The notes: generated by a model from the letters alone, not told the origin. Numbered from the stretch's first letter, positions 17,288 through 25,699 are shown. The stretch: DNA of 64,000 bases from Allobosea psychrotolerans (GCF_002917105.1 NZ_PQFZ01000004.1:248001-312000); one strand, 5' to 3'. Translations and numbers: made by a program.

Positions 17288-18177
17288 CAGGCGCGCTCCC
17301 AGGCGTAGACCTTGGCTGGCTCGGGTTCGAAGATATGGGCGCTTTCGATGCCGGGCAGGCCGGCAAGCGCGCGGTATTCCGAGCCGAATGCGACATAGTC
17401 CCTGGTTTCCGCCATCACCGCCGGCTTGCAGGAGACGGGGTCGCGCAGCACGGCAAAGCCGTTCTCGGTGCCGACCACGAAGGTGTAGAAACCGTCCAGC
17501 GCCTTGAGGCTCTCCTCCAGCGCCTCGCGCAGCGAAGCACCCTCGCGCATGCGCCAGGTCAGGTAGCCGGCGGCGACCTCGCTGTCGTTCTCGGTCTCGA
17601 AGGACAGGCCTTCGCGCGTCAGCTCGCGCCGCACCGAGTTGTGGTTCGAGAGCGAGCCGTTATGGACGAGGCACTGGTCCCGCCCGGTGGAGAAGGGATG
17701 GGCGCCGTTCGTGGTCACGGCGGATTCGGTTGCCATGCGGGTATGGCCGATGCCGTGCGTGCCCGACATGCCGGCCAGGCCGAACTGCTCCGCGACCTGG
17801 ATGGGAAGCCCGACCTCCTTGAAGATCTCCATGCGCTTGCCGGCCCCGACGACGCGTAGGCCCGCACCAGTTGCGAAGGCACGCGCGCGCTCCTCGTCGG
17901 CGCGGCGGACCGAGACGATGAGATGGTTGGAGCGGATCGTCCGCTCCGCGGGATAGCCGAGATGGGTGTCGAGCGCGCCGGCAACACGCTCCAGCGCGGC
18001 TGGGTCGGAATGGCTGAGCGTCAGCTTGACGAGATCGGCCTTGTCCGCGCCGTAGATGGCGAAGCCCGCGCTGTCGGGCCCGCGATCGCTCATCGTCTCC
18101 AGCATGGCGGAGAGGAGCCGGCCTAGATCTTGCTCAAGCTCCGGAGCCTTGATGAATAAGCCGACGATCCCGCACAT
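17287..18177 (-). CDS. glxB: GlxB, class II glutamine amidotransferase
   Basis: A 296-residue Ntn-type glutaminase starting MCGIVGLFI, with Cys2 as the nucleophile after Met removal. GHTRMATES (about 145) and HNGSLSNHNSVRREL (about 168) are conserved glutamine-binding segments, as in MgsA and the GltB/PurF amidotransferase domains. It would release ammonia or transfer the amide nitrogen from a gamma-glutamyl compound for use by GlxC/GlxD. It is first in the glxBCD-glnT operon, 76 bp after the XRE/cupin gene. The operator candidate at 18223-18252 lies just upstream. Confidence 0.88.
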   Translation of the reverse strand: MCGIVGLFIKAPELEQDLGRLLSAMLETMSDRGPDSAGFAIYGADKADLVKLTLSHSDPAALERVAGALDTHLGYPAERTIRSNHLIVSVRRADEERARAFATGAGLRVVGAGKRMEIFKEVGLPIQVAEQFGLAGMSGTHGIGHTRMATESAVTTNGAHPFSTGRDQCLVHNGSLSNHNSVRRELTREGLSFETENDSEVAAGYLTWRMREGASLREALEESLKALDGFYTFVVGTENGFAVLRDPVSCKPAVMAETRDYVAFGSEYRALAGLPGIESAHIFEPEPAKVYAWERA

Positions 18178-18222
18178 GTGACCCTCCCGTCATGGCGAGA
18201 GTCCTAGCATGGGTCGCTATCC

Positions 18223-18252
18223 TGTCAAGAAACAAAAGTTCTTGTCAAGAAA
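18223..18252. promoter_or_regulatory. Repeated/palindromic operator candidate upstream of glxB
   Basis: TGTCAAGAAA occurs twice, at 18223-18232 and 18243-18252, exactly 20 bp (two helical turns) apart. The second copy is part of the palindrome TTCTTG-T-CAAGAA (18239-18251). It lies between the end of the XRE/cupin gene and the glxB start, and is AT-rich against its surroundings. A binding site for the adjacent XRE/cupin regulator is the simplest reading. Confidence 0.55.
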
Positions 18253-18253
18253 A

Positions 18254-18907
18254 CTAGGGCGCCTGGCGCGGATAGACGATGATCGACAGATAGGTCATCG
18301 GCAATTGCACGAACTCCTCCGGCCCATGTAGCGCGCCCGAGTCGAACAAGAGCGCATCGCCCGGCTTCAAGCGATAGCGCCCCTCGGCGTGCCGATAGAC
18401 CACCTCGCCACTGAGCATGTAGATGAACTCGACGCCGGCATGCTGGAAGCCGGTGAAGGGCGAGGCGTCCTCGCGCAGCGTGATGAGATAAGGCTCCACC
18501 ACCACGTCGCCGCCCAGCGCATGGCCCAGAAGCTCATAGACATGCCCGGCCTTGGTGCCGCGCCGCTCGATGTTGACCCCCTTGCCGGCCGGCACATAGG
18601 AGCAGTCGCTCTTCTCCTCGAAGGCGGCAAAGAGCGTGCTGATCGGCACGTTGACGCTGGCGGCGATGGCCGCGATCGTATTGAGCGACGGCGAGATCTG
18701 CCCGTTCTCGATCTTCGACAGCATGCCGGCCGAGATCCCGGCAGCCGCGGCGAGATCGGCAACCGACAAATCATGCGAGCGCCGGATCGCGCGGATCTGA
18801 CGGCCGAGCGCGATCTCCAGTGTCTTGCGGGTCTCCCCCGGCGCTCCCGAGCCGGTCGAACTGTCCTGGACGCTCAACGACAGCACCATCCCTTGCCAAT
18901 CGCGCAT
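18254..18907 (-). CDS. XRE-family regulator with cupin domain (glx-associated)
   Basis: A 217-residue two-domain regulator. The HTH_3 domain, about residues 32-87, reads IRRSHDLSVADLAAAAGIS then GMLSKIENGQISPSLNTI. A cupin_2 sensor covers about 130-205 (HAGVEFIYMLSGEVVYRHAE, then LKPGDALLFDSGALHGPEEF). Such regulators respond to small metabolites such as amines or amino acids. Start is uncertain: ATG 18907 (MRDWQGM) is used, with 18889 as alternative; the frame is open further upstream without family similarity. It precedes glxB in the same direction, so it probably controls the glx operon. Confidence 0.8.
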   Translation of the reverse strand: MRDWQGMVLSLSVQDSSTGSGAPGETRKTLEIALGRQIRAIRRSHDLSVADLAAAAGISAGMLSKIENGQISPSLNTIAAIAASVNVPISTLFAAFEEKSDCSYVPAGKGVNIERRGTKAGHVYELLGHALGGDVVVEPYLITLREDASPFTGFQHAGVEFIYMLSGEVVYRHAEGRYRLKPGDALLFDSGALHGPEEFVQLPMTYLSIIVYPRQAP

Positions 18908-19115
18908 CGTCGCGCTGGCCTGCAGACAGCAGGATCGATCGGGGCGAGTCAACCGCTGCCGGCGCGAGGGAAATGCGCTGCGCGGGGGGCCTTCGCCGAT
19001 GGCGAAACATCGGGCGCAGGCCGCTGGCCAGGGAAAAGCCATCCCGGCCGAATCTGGTTCCCCAAGGAAAAATCAGGCAGGGCCATGCCCAACAATCGGG
19101 CGAGGGAGGCGGGTG

Positions 19116-20189
19116 TCAGACACTCCCGCGCAGGATCAATTCGAGGTCGATAGCTTGCTGCGGCATCTGCGGCGCAACGCCGCCGAGCCTTTCGCGCAGC
19201 AGCGCCCCGGCGCGCCGGCCGATGCTGTAGGCGTCGATGCTGATCGTGGTCAGGCCCGGCGCGATCTCGGCGGCGGCGTCATTGTCGCCGAAGCCCAATA
19301 TGGCGAGGTCGCCGGGGATGCCGAGGCCCCGCGCGCGCGCCTCGATCAGGGCGCCCGTCGCCAAGAGGTCGTTGGCGCAGAACACTGCCTCGACCTGTTC
19401 GCCATCCTCCACGAGCCGGCGCAGCGCCGCGCGGCCGTCAGTGATGCCGATCACTTCGGGAACCGTCACCTCGCGGGCGATCGCAATGCCAAGCCGTTCC
19501 GCCGCCGCCCGGAACCCTTGCAGCCGCAGGGCGCCGCGCCCTCCGGCGCGGCCGATGAAGCCGAGGCGACGATAGCCGCGTGCCGCAAGATGCTCGGCTG
19601 CCATGGCGCCGGCATCGACATTGGAGAAGCCGACCAGCATGTCGATCGGATCGCGCGGATAGGCCCAGGTCTCGACGACCGGGATCGAGAGCTCGCGCAG
19701 CGCCTGCCGGTTGTCCTCGAGCTCGATGACGCCGGTGAACATCACCGCCGCCGGCCGCAGGGAGCGCAGCGAGCGGATCATCGCGACCTCCTTCGCATAG
19801 GAATAGGAGGTCTGCCCGATCATCAGCTCATAGCCCTCGGGCTCGAGCTCGGCCGCCAGCCCCTGGATCGCCAGGCCGAAGGGTTGGCTGAGGATGTTGG
19901 AGATGAAGGCTGCGACGAGCGTCGAGCGGCCGGAGCGCAGCGCCCGCGCATGGGGGTTCGATTCATAGCCGGTCTGCGCGACGGCTTCGAGCACCTTGCG
20001 GCGGGTCTCCTCGGTCAGCTTCTCCGGCTGGCGCAGGGCCCGCGAGACGGTGATCGGCGAGACCCCGGCGAGGCGCGCGACCGCCTCGATGCGGGGAGGG
20101 CGGGCGGAGGGGCGCGGCGCGATCGCCTGGTCGGCGCGCACGCGCACGACATCGTCGTAATTCGGCCGTGGCGCCGCCGCCTCCGTCAT
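19116..20189 (-). CDS. LacI-family transcriptional regulator
   Basis: A 357-residue repressor. The helix-turn-helix plus hinge is at about residues 33-85 (IEAVARLAGVSPITVSRAL, then NPHARALRSGRS). A periplasmic-binding-protein-like effector domain (about 90-350) follows, with FGDNDAAAEIAPGLTTISID near the C-terminus. About 30 residues precede the HTH, more than usual, so translation may begin further in. It is the last gene of the minus-strand operon that starts at 25539. The 16-bp palindrome before that operon has the central CG typical of LacI-family sites and is its likely target. Confidence 0.87.
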   Translation of the reverse strand: MTEAAAPRPNYDDVVRVRADQAIAPRPSARPPRIEAVARLAGVSPITVSRALRQPEKLTEETRRKVLEAVAQTGYESNPHARALRSGRSTLVAAFISNILSQPFGLAIQGLAAELEPEGYELMIGQTSYSYAKEVAMIRSLRSLRPAAVMFTGVIELEDNRQALRELSIPVVETWAYPRDPIDMLVGFSNVDAGAMAAEHLAARGYRRLGFIGRAGGRGALRLQGFRAAAERLGIAIAREVTVPEVIGITDGRAALRRLVEDGEQVEAVFCANDLLATGALIEARARGLGIPGDLAILGFGDNDAAAEIAPGLTTISIDAYSIGRRAGALLRERLGGVAPQMPQQAIDLELILRGSV

Positions 20190-20213
20190 CGAGCCTCCCC
20201 GATCGCCTGCCGC

Positions 20214-21242
20214 TTAGCCGAGACCCAGGGCGGCGCGATCCAAGCGTCGCCCGACCTGTATCAGGCAATCGCCCGATTCGCTGTCTGTGTGCAGGCGGCG
20301 CGAAATCACGATGCCTGAGGCGGCGAAGCGCAGCTCCTCCTCGGCCAGGTCGAGCCGCCCGAAGTCGTGGTACCAGCCTGCCAGATCGCCGGCCTCGACT
20401 GTCGCGCCACAATCGACGCGCGGCTCGAACCAGCCGCGGCGCGTGGCGTAGATCGCTTGCGTGTGGCTCTGCAAGGCGAGCAGCGTCATCGTGTGTTCGA
20501 TTGGCTGATGCGGGCCCAATACCGGCTCGGCGATACTGCCGAGCGCCATCAGCAATCTGTCGATGGCGCGCCGGGTCAGCGCCATGCTTTGCGGCGTCAC
20601 CGTGCCGCCGCCGCCAAACTCACCCGAAATGCCGATCGCCCCGGCACGAGCGGCGGCCGCCATCGAGGTCGGCGCCTCCGCGCCGTTCTCCGCGATGAAG
20701 CCGAAGGGCATGCCGAGCCCGTCCATCAGCGCCAGCGCGCGGGCAAGAACCTCCGGCGAACCCTGCTTTTCGATCAAGGCGCAAGGCAGATGCGCCATCG
20801 AAGTGCCGCCCGAATGCAGGTCAAACACCACGTCATGGCGTGGAAATAGTTCTGTCTCCAGGAAATGCGCGATCCGGCTGGTCGGCACGCCGCTGGCGTC
20901 GCCCGGAAAGGCGCGGTTGAGATTGCCGTCGTCGAGCGGCGAGCGCCGCCGCGCCGCCATCACCGCCGGCGAATTGGTGAAAGGCAGGATCGTCAGCTCG
21001 CCGCGCATCGCCTCGGGCGCCAGGCGCCGGATCAACTGGGTGAGAGCGATCTCGCCCTCATATTCGTCGCCATGGTTGCCGGCCATCAAGAGGACGCGCG
21101 GGCCCTCGCCGTTGCGGATGCGGCAGACCGGCACCTTGACCTGGAAATAGGGCGAGCGGTCGATCGAGAAGGGAATGCTGAGATAGCCGAGCGCCTTGCC
21201 GTTGGCGGCAAAGTCGAGCTCGTGGAAAAGGCCGGTATGCAT
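20214..21242 (-). CDS. Zinc deacylase, succinylglutamate desuccinylase/aspartoacylase family
   Basis: A 342-residue metallo-carboxypeptidase-fold hydrolase of the AstE/AspA family, with GNHGDEYEGE (His-x-x-Glu zinc ligands, about residue 55-64), LNRAFPGD (about 109) and FDLHSGG (third zinc ligand His, about 140). The layout is like DoeB, which removes an N-acetyl group from N-acetyl-diaminobutyrate in ectoine breakdown. ATG 21242 (MHTGLFHELDF) is preferred; the frame extends upstream across a hairpin. Within an operon for an amino-acid-type transporter and a PLP deaminase it probably removes an N-acyl group from an imported amino acid. No other ectoine-degradation gene is nearby, so the substrate stays open. 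Confidence 0.83.
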   Translation of the reverse strand: MHTGLFHELDFAANGKALGYLSIPFSIDRSPYFQVKVPVCRIRNGEGPRVLLMAGNHGDEYEGEIALTQLIRRLAPEAMRGELTILPFTNSPAVMAARRRSPLDDGNLNRAFPGDASGVPTSRIAHFLETELFPRHDVVFDLHSGGTSMAHLPCALIEKQGSPEVLARALALMDGLGMPFGFIAENGAEAPTSMAAAARAGAIGISGEFGGGGTVTPQSMALTRRAIDRLLMALGSIAEPVLGPHQPIEHTMTLLALQSHTQAIYATRRGWFEPRVDCGATVEAGDLAGWYHDFGRLDLAEEELRFAASGIVISRRLHTDSESGDCLIQVGRRLDRAALGLG

Positions 21243-21302
21243 GGGGCACCTTGATGCGCCGCCGGTCGGCGGTTGCCGAACCGGCAGCGGCTTCGGAGCA
21301 GG

Positions 21303-21328
21303 CGCCGCCCGACGAAAGCCGGGCGGCG
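21303..21328 (-). terminator. Intercistronic hairpin after binding-protein gene
   Basis: CGCCGCCCG (21303-21311) pairs with CGGGCGGCG (21320-21328), a 9-bp stem with an 8-nt loop ACGAAAGC. It lies 10 bp beyond the binding-protein stop (21338) in the minus-strand direction, before the deacylase. Same arrangement as 12134-12156. Confidence 0.55.
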
Positions 21329-21337
21329 GCTGGACAT

Positions 21338-22132
21338 TCAGAGCGTCGGCAGGGACTGCTCTTCCTTGAACCATTTCAGCTGCAGCGCGCCGAGCTTGCC
21401 GTTCAGCTTGTTGGAGAAGATCGCGGTGTTGAGCCAGTTCAGCAGGTTCTGCTCGCCCTGGCGCACGCCGATATGAGCTGGCGACTGGCGGATGACGAAC
21501 TTCATCTCGACCTCCTTGGCAGGGTTCTGCTCCATCACCTTGATGGCGATGGCGCTGTTCTCGGCGAAGGTATCGGCCTGGCCGGCGAGATAGGCTGCGA
21601 TGGCAGCCGGCGTATCCTCGAAGCGCACGACCTTCACCTCGGGCGCATTGTCGGTCAGCCAGAGATCGAGCGTCGTGCCCTTGGCGACGGCGACCGTCTT
21701 GCCCTTGAGGTTGTCGGGCTTCTTGCCGGTGGCGGCGGGGATCGATTTCGGGCCGTAGACGCCGAGATTCACCACGGCATAGGGCTGCGAAAACATGATC
21801 TGCTGGGCGCGCTCGGGCGTGGCGCCGAGGCCGGCGACGAGCACGTCGATCTTGTCGGAGAGCAGGCTCGGGATGCGCGCCGCGCCGGTAACGGGAACGA
21901 GCTCGAGCTTCACGCCAAGGTCGCCGGCGACGAGCTTGGCGAGGTCGGCGTCGAGGCCGGCGATCTCGCCCTTGTCGTCCTTGAAGCCCCAGGGCGCGGC
22001 GTCGGTCAGGATGCCGACGCGCAGCTTGCCGGCCTTGAGGACGTCCTGCAGCTTGTCGGCCCTGGCGGCGACGGGGGCGGCCAGGGTCGCTGCGGCAATG
22101 AATGCCGCCATCATGGTCTTGAACAGGGTCAT
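21338..22132 (-). CDS. Amino-acid-type ABC transporter binding protein
   Basis: A 264-residue family 3 periplasmic solute-binding protein. The signal peptide is residues 1-25 (ending APVAARA, then DKLQDVLKAGKLRVGILTD). The SBP_bac_3 hallmarks are present: GFKDDKGEIAGLDADLAKLV near residue 50 and FSQPYAVVNLGVYGPKS near 113. It probably binds a polar amino acid or derivative, and works with the adjacent ATPase and two permeases. Confidence 0.87.
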   Translation of the reverse strand: MTLFKTMMAAFIAAATLAAPVAARADKLQDVLKAGKLRVGILTDAAPWGFKDDKGEIAGLDADLAKLVAGDLGVKLELVPVTGAARIPSLLSDKIDVLVAGLGATPERAQQIMFSQPYAVVNLGVYGPKSIPAATGKKPDNLKGKTVAVAKGTTLDLWLTDNAPEVKVVRFEDTPAAIAAYLAGQADTFAENSAIAIKVMEQNPAKEVEMKFVIRQSPAHIGVRQGEQNLLNWLNTAIFSNKLNGKLGALQLKWFKEEQSLPTL

Positions 22133-22173
22133 GCTCTTCTCCTCTGAGGGCTCGTTGCAGCCTTGGGGACCGG

Positions 22174-22902
22174 CTACTTCACCGAGTTGATGAAACTGCG
22201 CAGCTCGGGCGTCTGGGGGGCAGCGAAGAGCTTCTCCGGCGGACCCTCCTCCCAGACCTTGCCCTGATGCATGAAGACGATCTTGTTCGCGACATTGCGC
22301 GCGAAGCCCATTTCATGGGTGACGAGGACCATGGTCATGCCCTGGCGCGCCATGTCCTCCATCACCTTCAGCACCTCGCCGACGAGCTCGGGGTCGAGCG
22401 CCGAGGTCACCTCGTCGAACAGCATCAGATGTGGCGCCATCGCCAGGCAGCGGGCGATCGCGACGCGCTGCTGCTGGCCGCCCGAAAGCTGCTCCGGCCA
22501 TGCGTCGATCTTGTCGGAGAGCCCGACCCGGCCGAGCACGTCCTGGGCGAGCGCGCGGGCCTGGCTTTTGCCGATCTTCTTGGTCAGCAGCGGCGCCAGC
22601 GTGATGTTCTTCTCGACGCTCAGATGCGGGAACAGGTTGAAGGCCTGGAAGACGATGCCGACGCGCTGGCGGAATTGGCGCAGATTGGCCATGCCAGCGG
22701 AGACGCGCCGGCCTTCGACCGTGATCGTGCCGGAATTGACGGTTTCCAGCGCGTTGATGCAGCGCAGCAGCGTCGATTTGCCCGATCCCGAACGGCCGAT
22801 GATCGTGACGATCTCGCCTTCCGCGACATCGAGCGAGACTCCTTTCAGGACCTCGACCTGGCCGAAGCTCTTGCGGACATCGCGGATTTCAACGAGCGCC
22901 AT
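22174..22902 (-). CDS. Polar amino-acid ABC transporter ATPase
   Basis: A 242-residue HisP/GlnQ-type ATPase: Walker A GRSGSGKST (about residues 37-45), signature LSGGQQQRV (about 136), Walker B LMLFDEVTSALDP (about 158) and H-loop THEMGFA. It is the usual size for this family and overlaps the upstream permease gene by 14 bp. Confidence 0.9.
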   Translation of the reverse strand: MALVEIRDVRKSFGQVEVLKGVSLDVAEGEIVTIIGRSGSGKSTLLRCINALETVNSGTITVEGRRVSAGMANLRQFRQRVGIVFQAFNLFPHLSVEKNITLAPLLTKKIGKSQARALAQDVLGRVGLSDKIDAWPEQLSGGQQQRVAIARCLAMAPHLMLFDEVTSALDPELVGEVLKVMEDMARQGMTMVLVTHEMGFARNVANKIVFMHQGKVWEEGPPEKLFAAPQTPELRSFINSVK

Positions 22903-23539
22903 TGAGGCGAGCCTCCAGGGAACGGGACCACAAGGTCAGCGGCAGGCACAGCGCGAAGTAGATCGCGGCCACGACGCTGTAGGTGAGGAGCGGCTGGAAG
23001 GTCGCCGCGCTCGCGACCTGGCCGGCGCGGGCGAGCTCGACGAAGCCGACGATCGAGGCGAGCGAGGTGCCCTTGATCAATTGCACGAGGAAACCGACCG
23101 TCGGCGGCAGCGAGAGCCGCAGCGCCTGCGGGCCGATGATGTGGCGGAACTGCTGCCAGCTGCTCAGGCCCAGGCATGCTCCGGCCTCCCATTGCGCCGG
23201 CTTCACCGCCTGGATGCCGCCGCGCCAGATGTCGCCGAGGAAGCCCGCGGTATAGAGCGTATAGGCGATGCCGACGGCGACGAGCGCCGGCACCTGCAGG
23301 TCGAGGAAGACCGGCATGCCGAAATAGAAGAAGAACAGCAGGCCAAGCAGAGGCACGCCCTGGATGAGCTGGATCACGGCTGCGGCGAGCCAGCGCAAGG
23401 CCGCGAACCGGCTGGTGCGCGCGGTTGCGAGCAGGAGCGCGAGCGGCGCGCCGAAGGCGAGCGCCAACAGCACGAGCAGCACCGTCCACTGCAGCGCGTA
23501 GACGAGGGAGACCAGGTCGATAAGGCTGAAGGAACGCAT
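22889..23539 (-). CDS. Amino-acid ABC transporter permease (HisM type) 1
   Basis: A 216-residue inner-membrane permease with about five hydrophobic segments and the family loop EAGACLGLSSWQQFRHIIGP near residue 142. It partners the next permease at 23550; the two are similar in length and loop sequence, suggesting a heterodimeric pore. Confidence 0.88.
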   Translation of the reverse strand: MRSFSLIDLVSLVYALQWTVLLVLLALAFGAPLALLLATARTSRFAALRWLAAAVIQLIQGVPLLGLLFFFYFGMPVFLDLQVPALVAVGIAYTLYTAGFLGDIWRGGIQAVKPAQWEAGACLGLSSWQQFRHIIGPQALRLSLPPTVGFLVQLIKGTSLASIVGFVELARAGQVASAATFQPLLTYSVVAAIYFALCLPLTLWSRSLEARLNGAR

Positions 23540-23549
23540 TCCGGGCTCC

Positions 23550-24209
23550 TCAGCGCCTGACCGGCCAGCGGAAGGTGAGGAGGCCGATGGCGGCGAACAC
23601 CGCCTTGAACGCCATCACCATCGCGAAATAGATCGCGCAGATCACCGCATAGACCTCGAAGCTGCGATAGGTGCGGCTCTCGATGAAGCTGCCGGCGTGG
23701 AACAGCTCCCCGGCCGCGACCTGGGAGGCGAGCGAGGTGCCCAGCAACAGCAGGGTGAACTGGCTGGTGAAGGCCGGATAGACATTGCGCAGCGCCGGCG
23801 GCAGCACGACATGGCGAAAGACCTGCCAGCGCGTCAGCCCGAGGCACTGGCCGGCCTCGATCTGGCTTGGCGGGATCGACTCCAGCCCCGCACGCACGAT
23901 CTCGATGGCGTAGGCGCCGAAATACAGGCTGAGCGCCACGGCCGCCGCCTCGAAGGCCGGCAGCTTGAGGCCGAAGCTCGGCAGCACGAAGAAGATCAGG
24001 AAGATCTGGATCAGCGAGGGCGTGTTGCGGATGATTTCGATATAGCTGCGGATCGCGAGGCGGACCGGACGCGATCCGCTGCGCAAGAGCGCCGCGCCGA
24101 GCAGGCCGATGACGAGGCCGGCGCAGGCCGCGATCAGCGTTAGCGCAAGCGTGATCAGCGTGCCTTCGACGAGCTGGTCCTGATAGCGCCAGAGCTGCTG
24201 GAAGTTCAT
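23550..24209 (-). CDS. Amino-acid ABC transporter permease (HisQ type) 2
   Basis: A 219-residue permease of the His/Glu/Gln/Arg family. It has MNFQQLWRYQDQLVEGTLIT at the N-terminus, RNTPSLIQIFLIFFVLPSFG near residue 60 and the EAA-type loop EAGQCLGLTRWQVFRHVVLP near 138. It sits 16 bp downstream of the PLP enzyme gene in the same operon. Confidence 0.88.
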   Translation of the reverse strand: MNFQQLWRYQDQLVEGTLITLALTLIAACAGLVIGLLGAALLRSGSRPVRLAIRSYIEIIRNTPSLIQIFLIFFVLPSFGLKLPAFEAAAVALSLYFGAYAIEIVRAGLESIPPSQIEAGQCLGLTRWQVFRHVVLPPALRNVYPAFTSQFTLLLLGTSLASQVAAGELFHAGSFIESRTYRSFEVYAVICAIYFAMVMAFKAVFAAIGLLTFRWPVRR

Positions 24210-24225
24210 CGCCGCACCTCGCCGC

Positions 24226-25539
24226 TCAGCCGAAATGCGTGCGCAGCACGCGCCCGACCGTGCCGTCCTGCGTCAATCCGAAGACCGCCCGCCAGCGATC
24301 GAGGCAGGTGCAGGGATGGGAAATGCCCAGGCAAAGGATGTCGCCGACAGCGAGATCGCAGCCGGCCGGCAGGGAGAGGAAGGCGTGCTGGTCGTTCAAC
24401 CGCTCGACCGTGACGCCCGCAATGCCCGCAAGCTCAGCCCCGTCGCGATGGACGCTCAGCAATCGCGGCAGGCCCTGGTCGAAGGAGACGTCGCGCATGC
24501 CGAAACCGGCGATGGCGAGCCCGGGCTCCGGCCGCGACAGCACCTCGGCCCAGAGCCGCAGCGCCGGGCGGAAGCTTTCGGATGCCGACAGCGTCTCGCC
24601 GCCCATGACCAGGCCGCCGCGCGCGTCGAGCGCCGCGAAGGCGCGGGCGTAGATGCCGTGGTCGGAAAAGAAGATCGCGCCGCTGCGCAGGAGCAGGCTC
24701 GCTCGCCCATCCGCCTGTGCCACCGGCGAAAGCGCCGCGATGACGAGATCGAAATAGGCCGAGCCGCCGGCGCTGATCAGCAAGGGGGCCTCGGGCTCGA
24801 TGGCGCGGATGCGGGCGAAAGCCGCGATGGTGCGCTCCATGAGCGTGGCGATGGCGGCTTGGGTCGCGACGGGATCCGGGCCGGCGACGGCGCCCTCATA
24901 GGTCGCGACGCCAGCGAGGCGAAGCCGCCCCTTGGAGGCGCCGACCGCGCTGATGACCGTTTCGACGGCTTGCGCATCGCGTGCGCCGGCGCGCCCAGCG
25001 CCGATCTCGACGAGGACCGGCAACCCCTGCCGGCCGGCGGTTTCGGCGGCGAGGGCGAGACCGGCGACGGAGGCGGGTGAATCGGCGAAGGCGCTGATCT
25101 CGACTTGCGGATAGGCGGCGAGCAGCGCGCCCAGGCGCCGGCCGGCCGCGATGCCGCCGATCTGGTTCGCGAGCAGGAGACGCGGCTCGCCGGCCTGCAT
25201 CAGCACGGCCGCCTGCTGGAGATTGGCGACGGAGGCGCCCCAGGCGCCGGCCTGGCGCAATTCCGCGACGATCTCGGGCGACATCGGCGTCTTGGCGTGC
25301 GGCGCGACCAGCGCGCCATGGGCTGCGAGATAGCGGAAGAAGATCTCGCGGTTGGAGGCAAGCGCCGCTTCGTCCAGCGTCAGGGCCGGCAGCGAGAGCT
25401 CGCCATGGCCCGGACGCAGGCCCGCCTCGATGAGGTTCTGCGGTGACACCGGCTGGGCGAAGGGCACGCCGCGCAAGCTCGCGTCGAGACGCATGCTTTC
25501 GCCATCCATGCGTCCGCCATCGATGATCGACTGCATCAT
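24226..25539 (-). CDS. PLP-dependent D-amino-acid deaminase-like enzyme (DSD1/D-threonine aldolase fold)
   Basis: A 437-residue fold-type III PLP enzyme. The PLP lysine is in PHAKTPMSP (about residue 81). A C-terminal D-serine-dehydratase-like domain contains DQHAFLSL and GISHPCTCLDRW, the His/Cys zinc pair of that family. It is probably a D-amino-acid deaminase or dehydratase; D-threonine aldolase is the main alternative. The start has GGGAGGAG 7-14 nt upstream. As first gene of an amino-acid ABC operon, it likely acts on an imported or deacylated D-amino acid. Confidence 0.83.
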   Translation of the reverse strand: MMQSIIDGGRMDGESMRLDASLRGVPFAQPVSPQNLIEAGLRPGHGELSLPALTLDEAALASNREIFFRYLAAHGALVAPHAKTPMSPEIVAELRQAGAWGASVANLQQAAVLMQAGEPRLLLANQIGGIAAGRRLGALLAAYPQVEISAFADSPASVAGLALAAETAGRQGLPVLVEIGAGRAGARDAQAVETVISAVGASKGRLRLAGVATYEGAVAGPDPVATQAAIATLMERTIAAFARIRAIEPEAPLLISAGGSAYFDLVIAALSPVAQADGRASLLLRSGAIFFSDHGIYARAFAALDARGGLVMGGETLSASESFRPALRLWAEVLSRPEPGLAIAGFGMRDVSFDQGLPRLLSVHRDGAELAGIAGVTVERLNDQHAFLSLPAGCDLAVGDILCLGISHPCTCLDRWRAVFGLTQDGTVGRVLRTHFG

Positions 25540-25585
25540 TGGGTGCTCCTCCCGGCGAGCCTGCCTCTAGCAGGATCGACCTTTC

Positions 25586-25601
25586 ATGACAACGTTGTCA
25601 T
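25586..25601. promoter_or_regulatory. 16-bp perfect palindrome upstream of the amino-acid operon
   Basis: ATGACAACGTTGTCAT is fully self-complementary and lies 47 bp upstream of the first gene of the minus-strand operon (start 25539). The central AACGTT with a CG axis fits LacI-family operators, and the operon ends with a LacI-family gene. GTCATTC is repeated just beside it. Confidence 0.6.
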
Positions 25602-25699
25602 TCGTCATTCGAGGACAGGACATCCGGCATCGGACGTGATCACTTCGTGAGCACGGGACGAGGGCCTGCGGAGGCGCCCTGATACAGCGCGGCCCGCTT

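Noticed and set aside
24226..25539. Calling the PLP enzyme D-threonine aldolase
   Set aside because: Same fold, but sequence alone does not separate aldolase from D-serine dehydratase/deaminase, and the operon context does not decide it.
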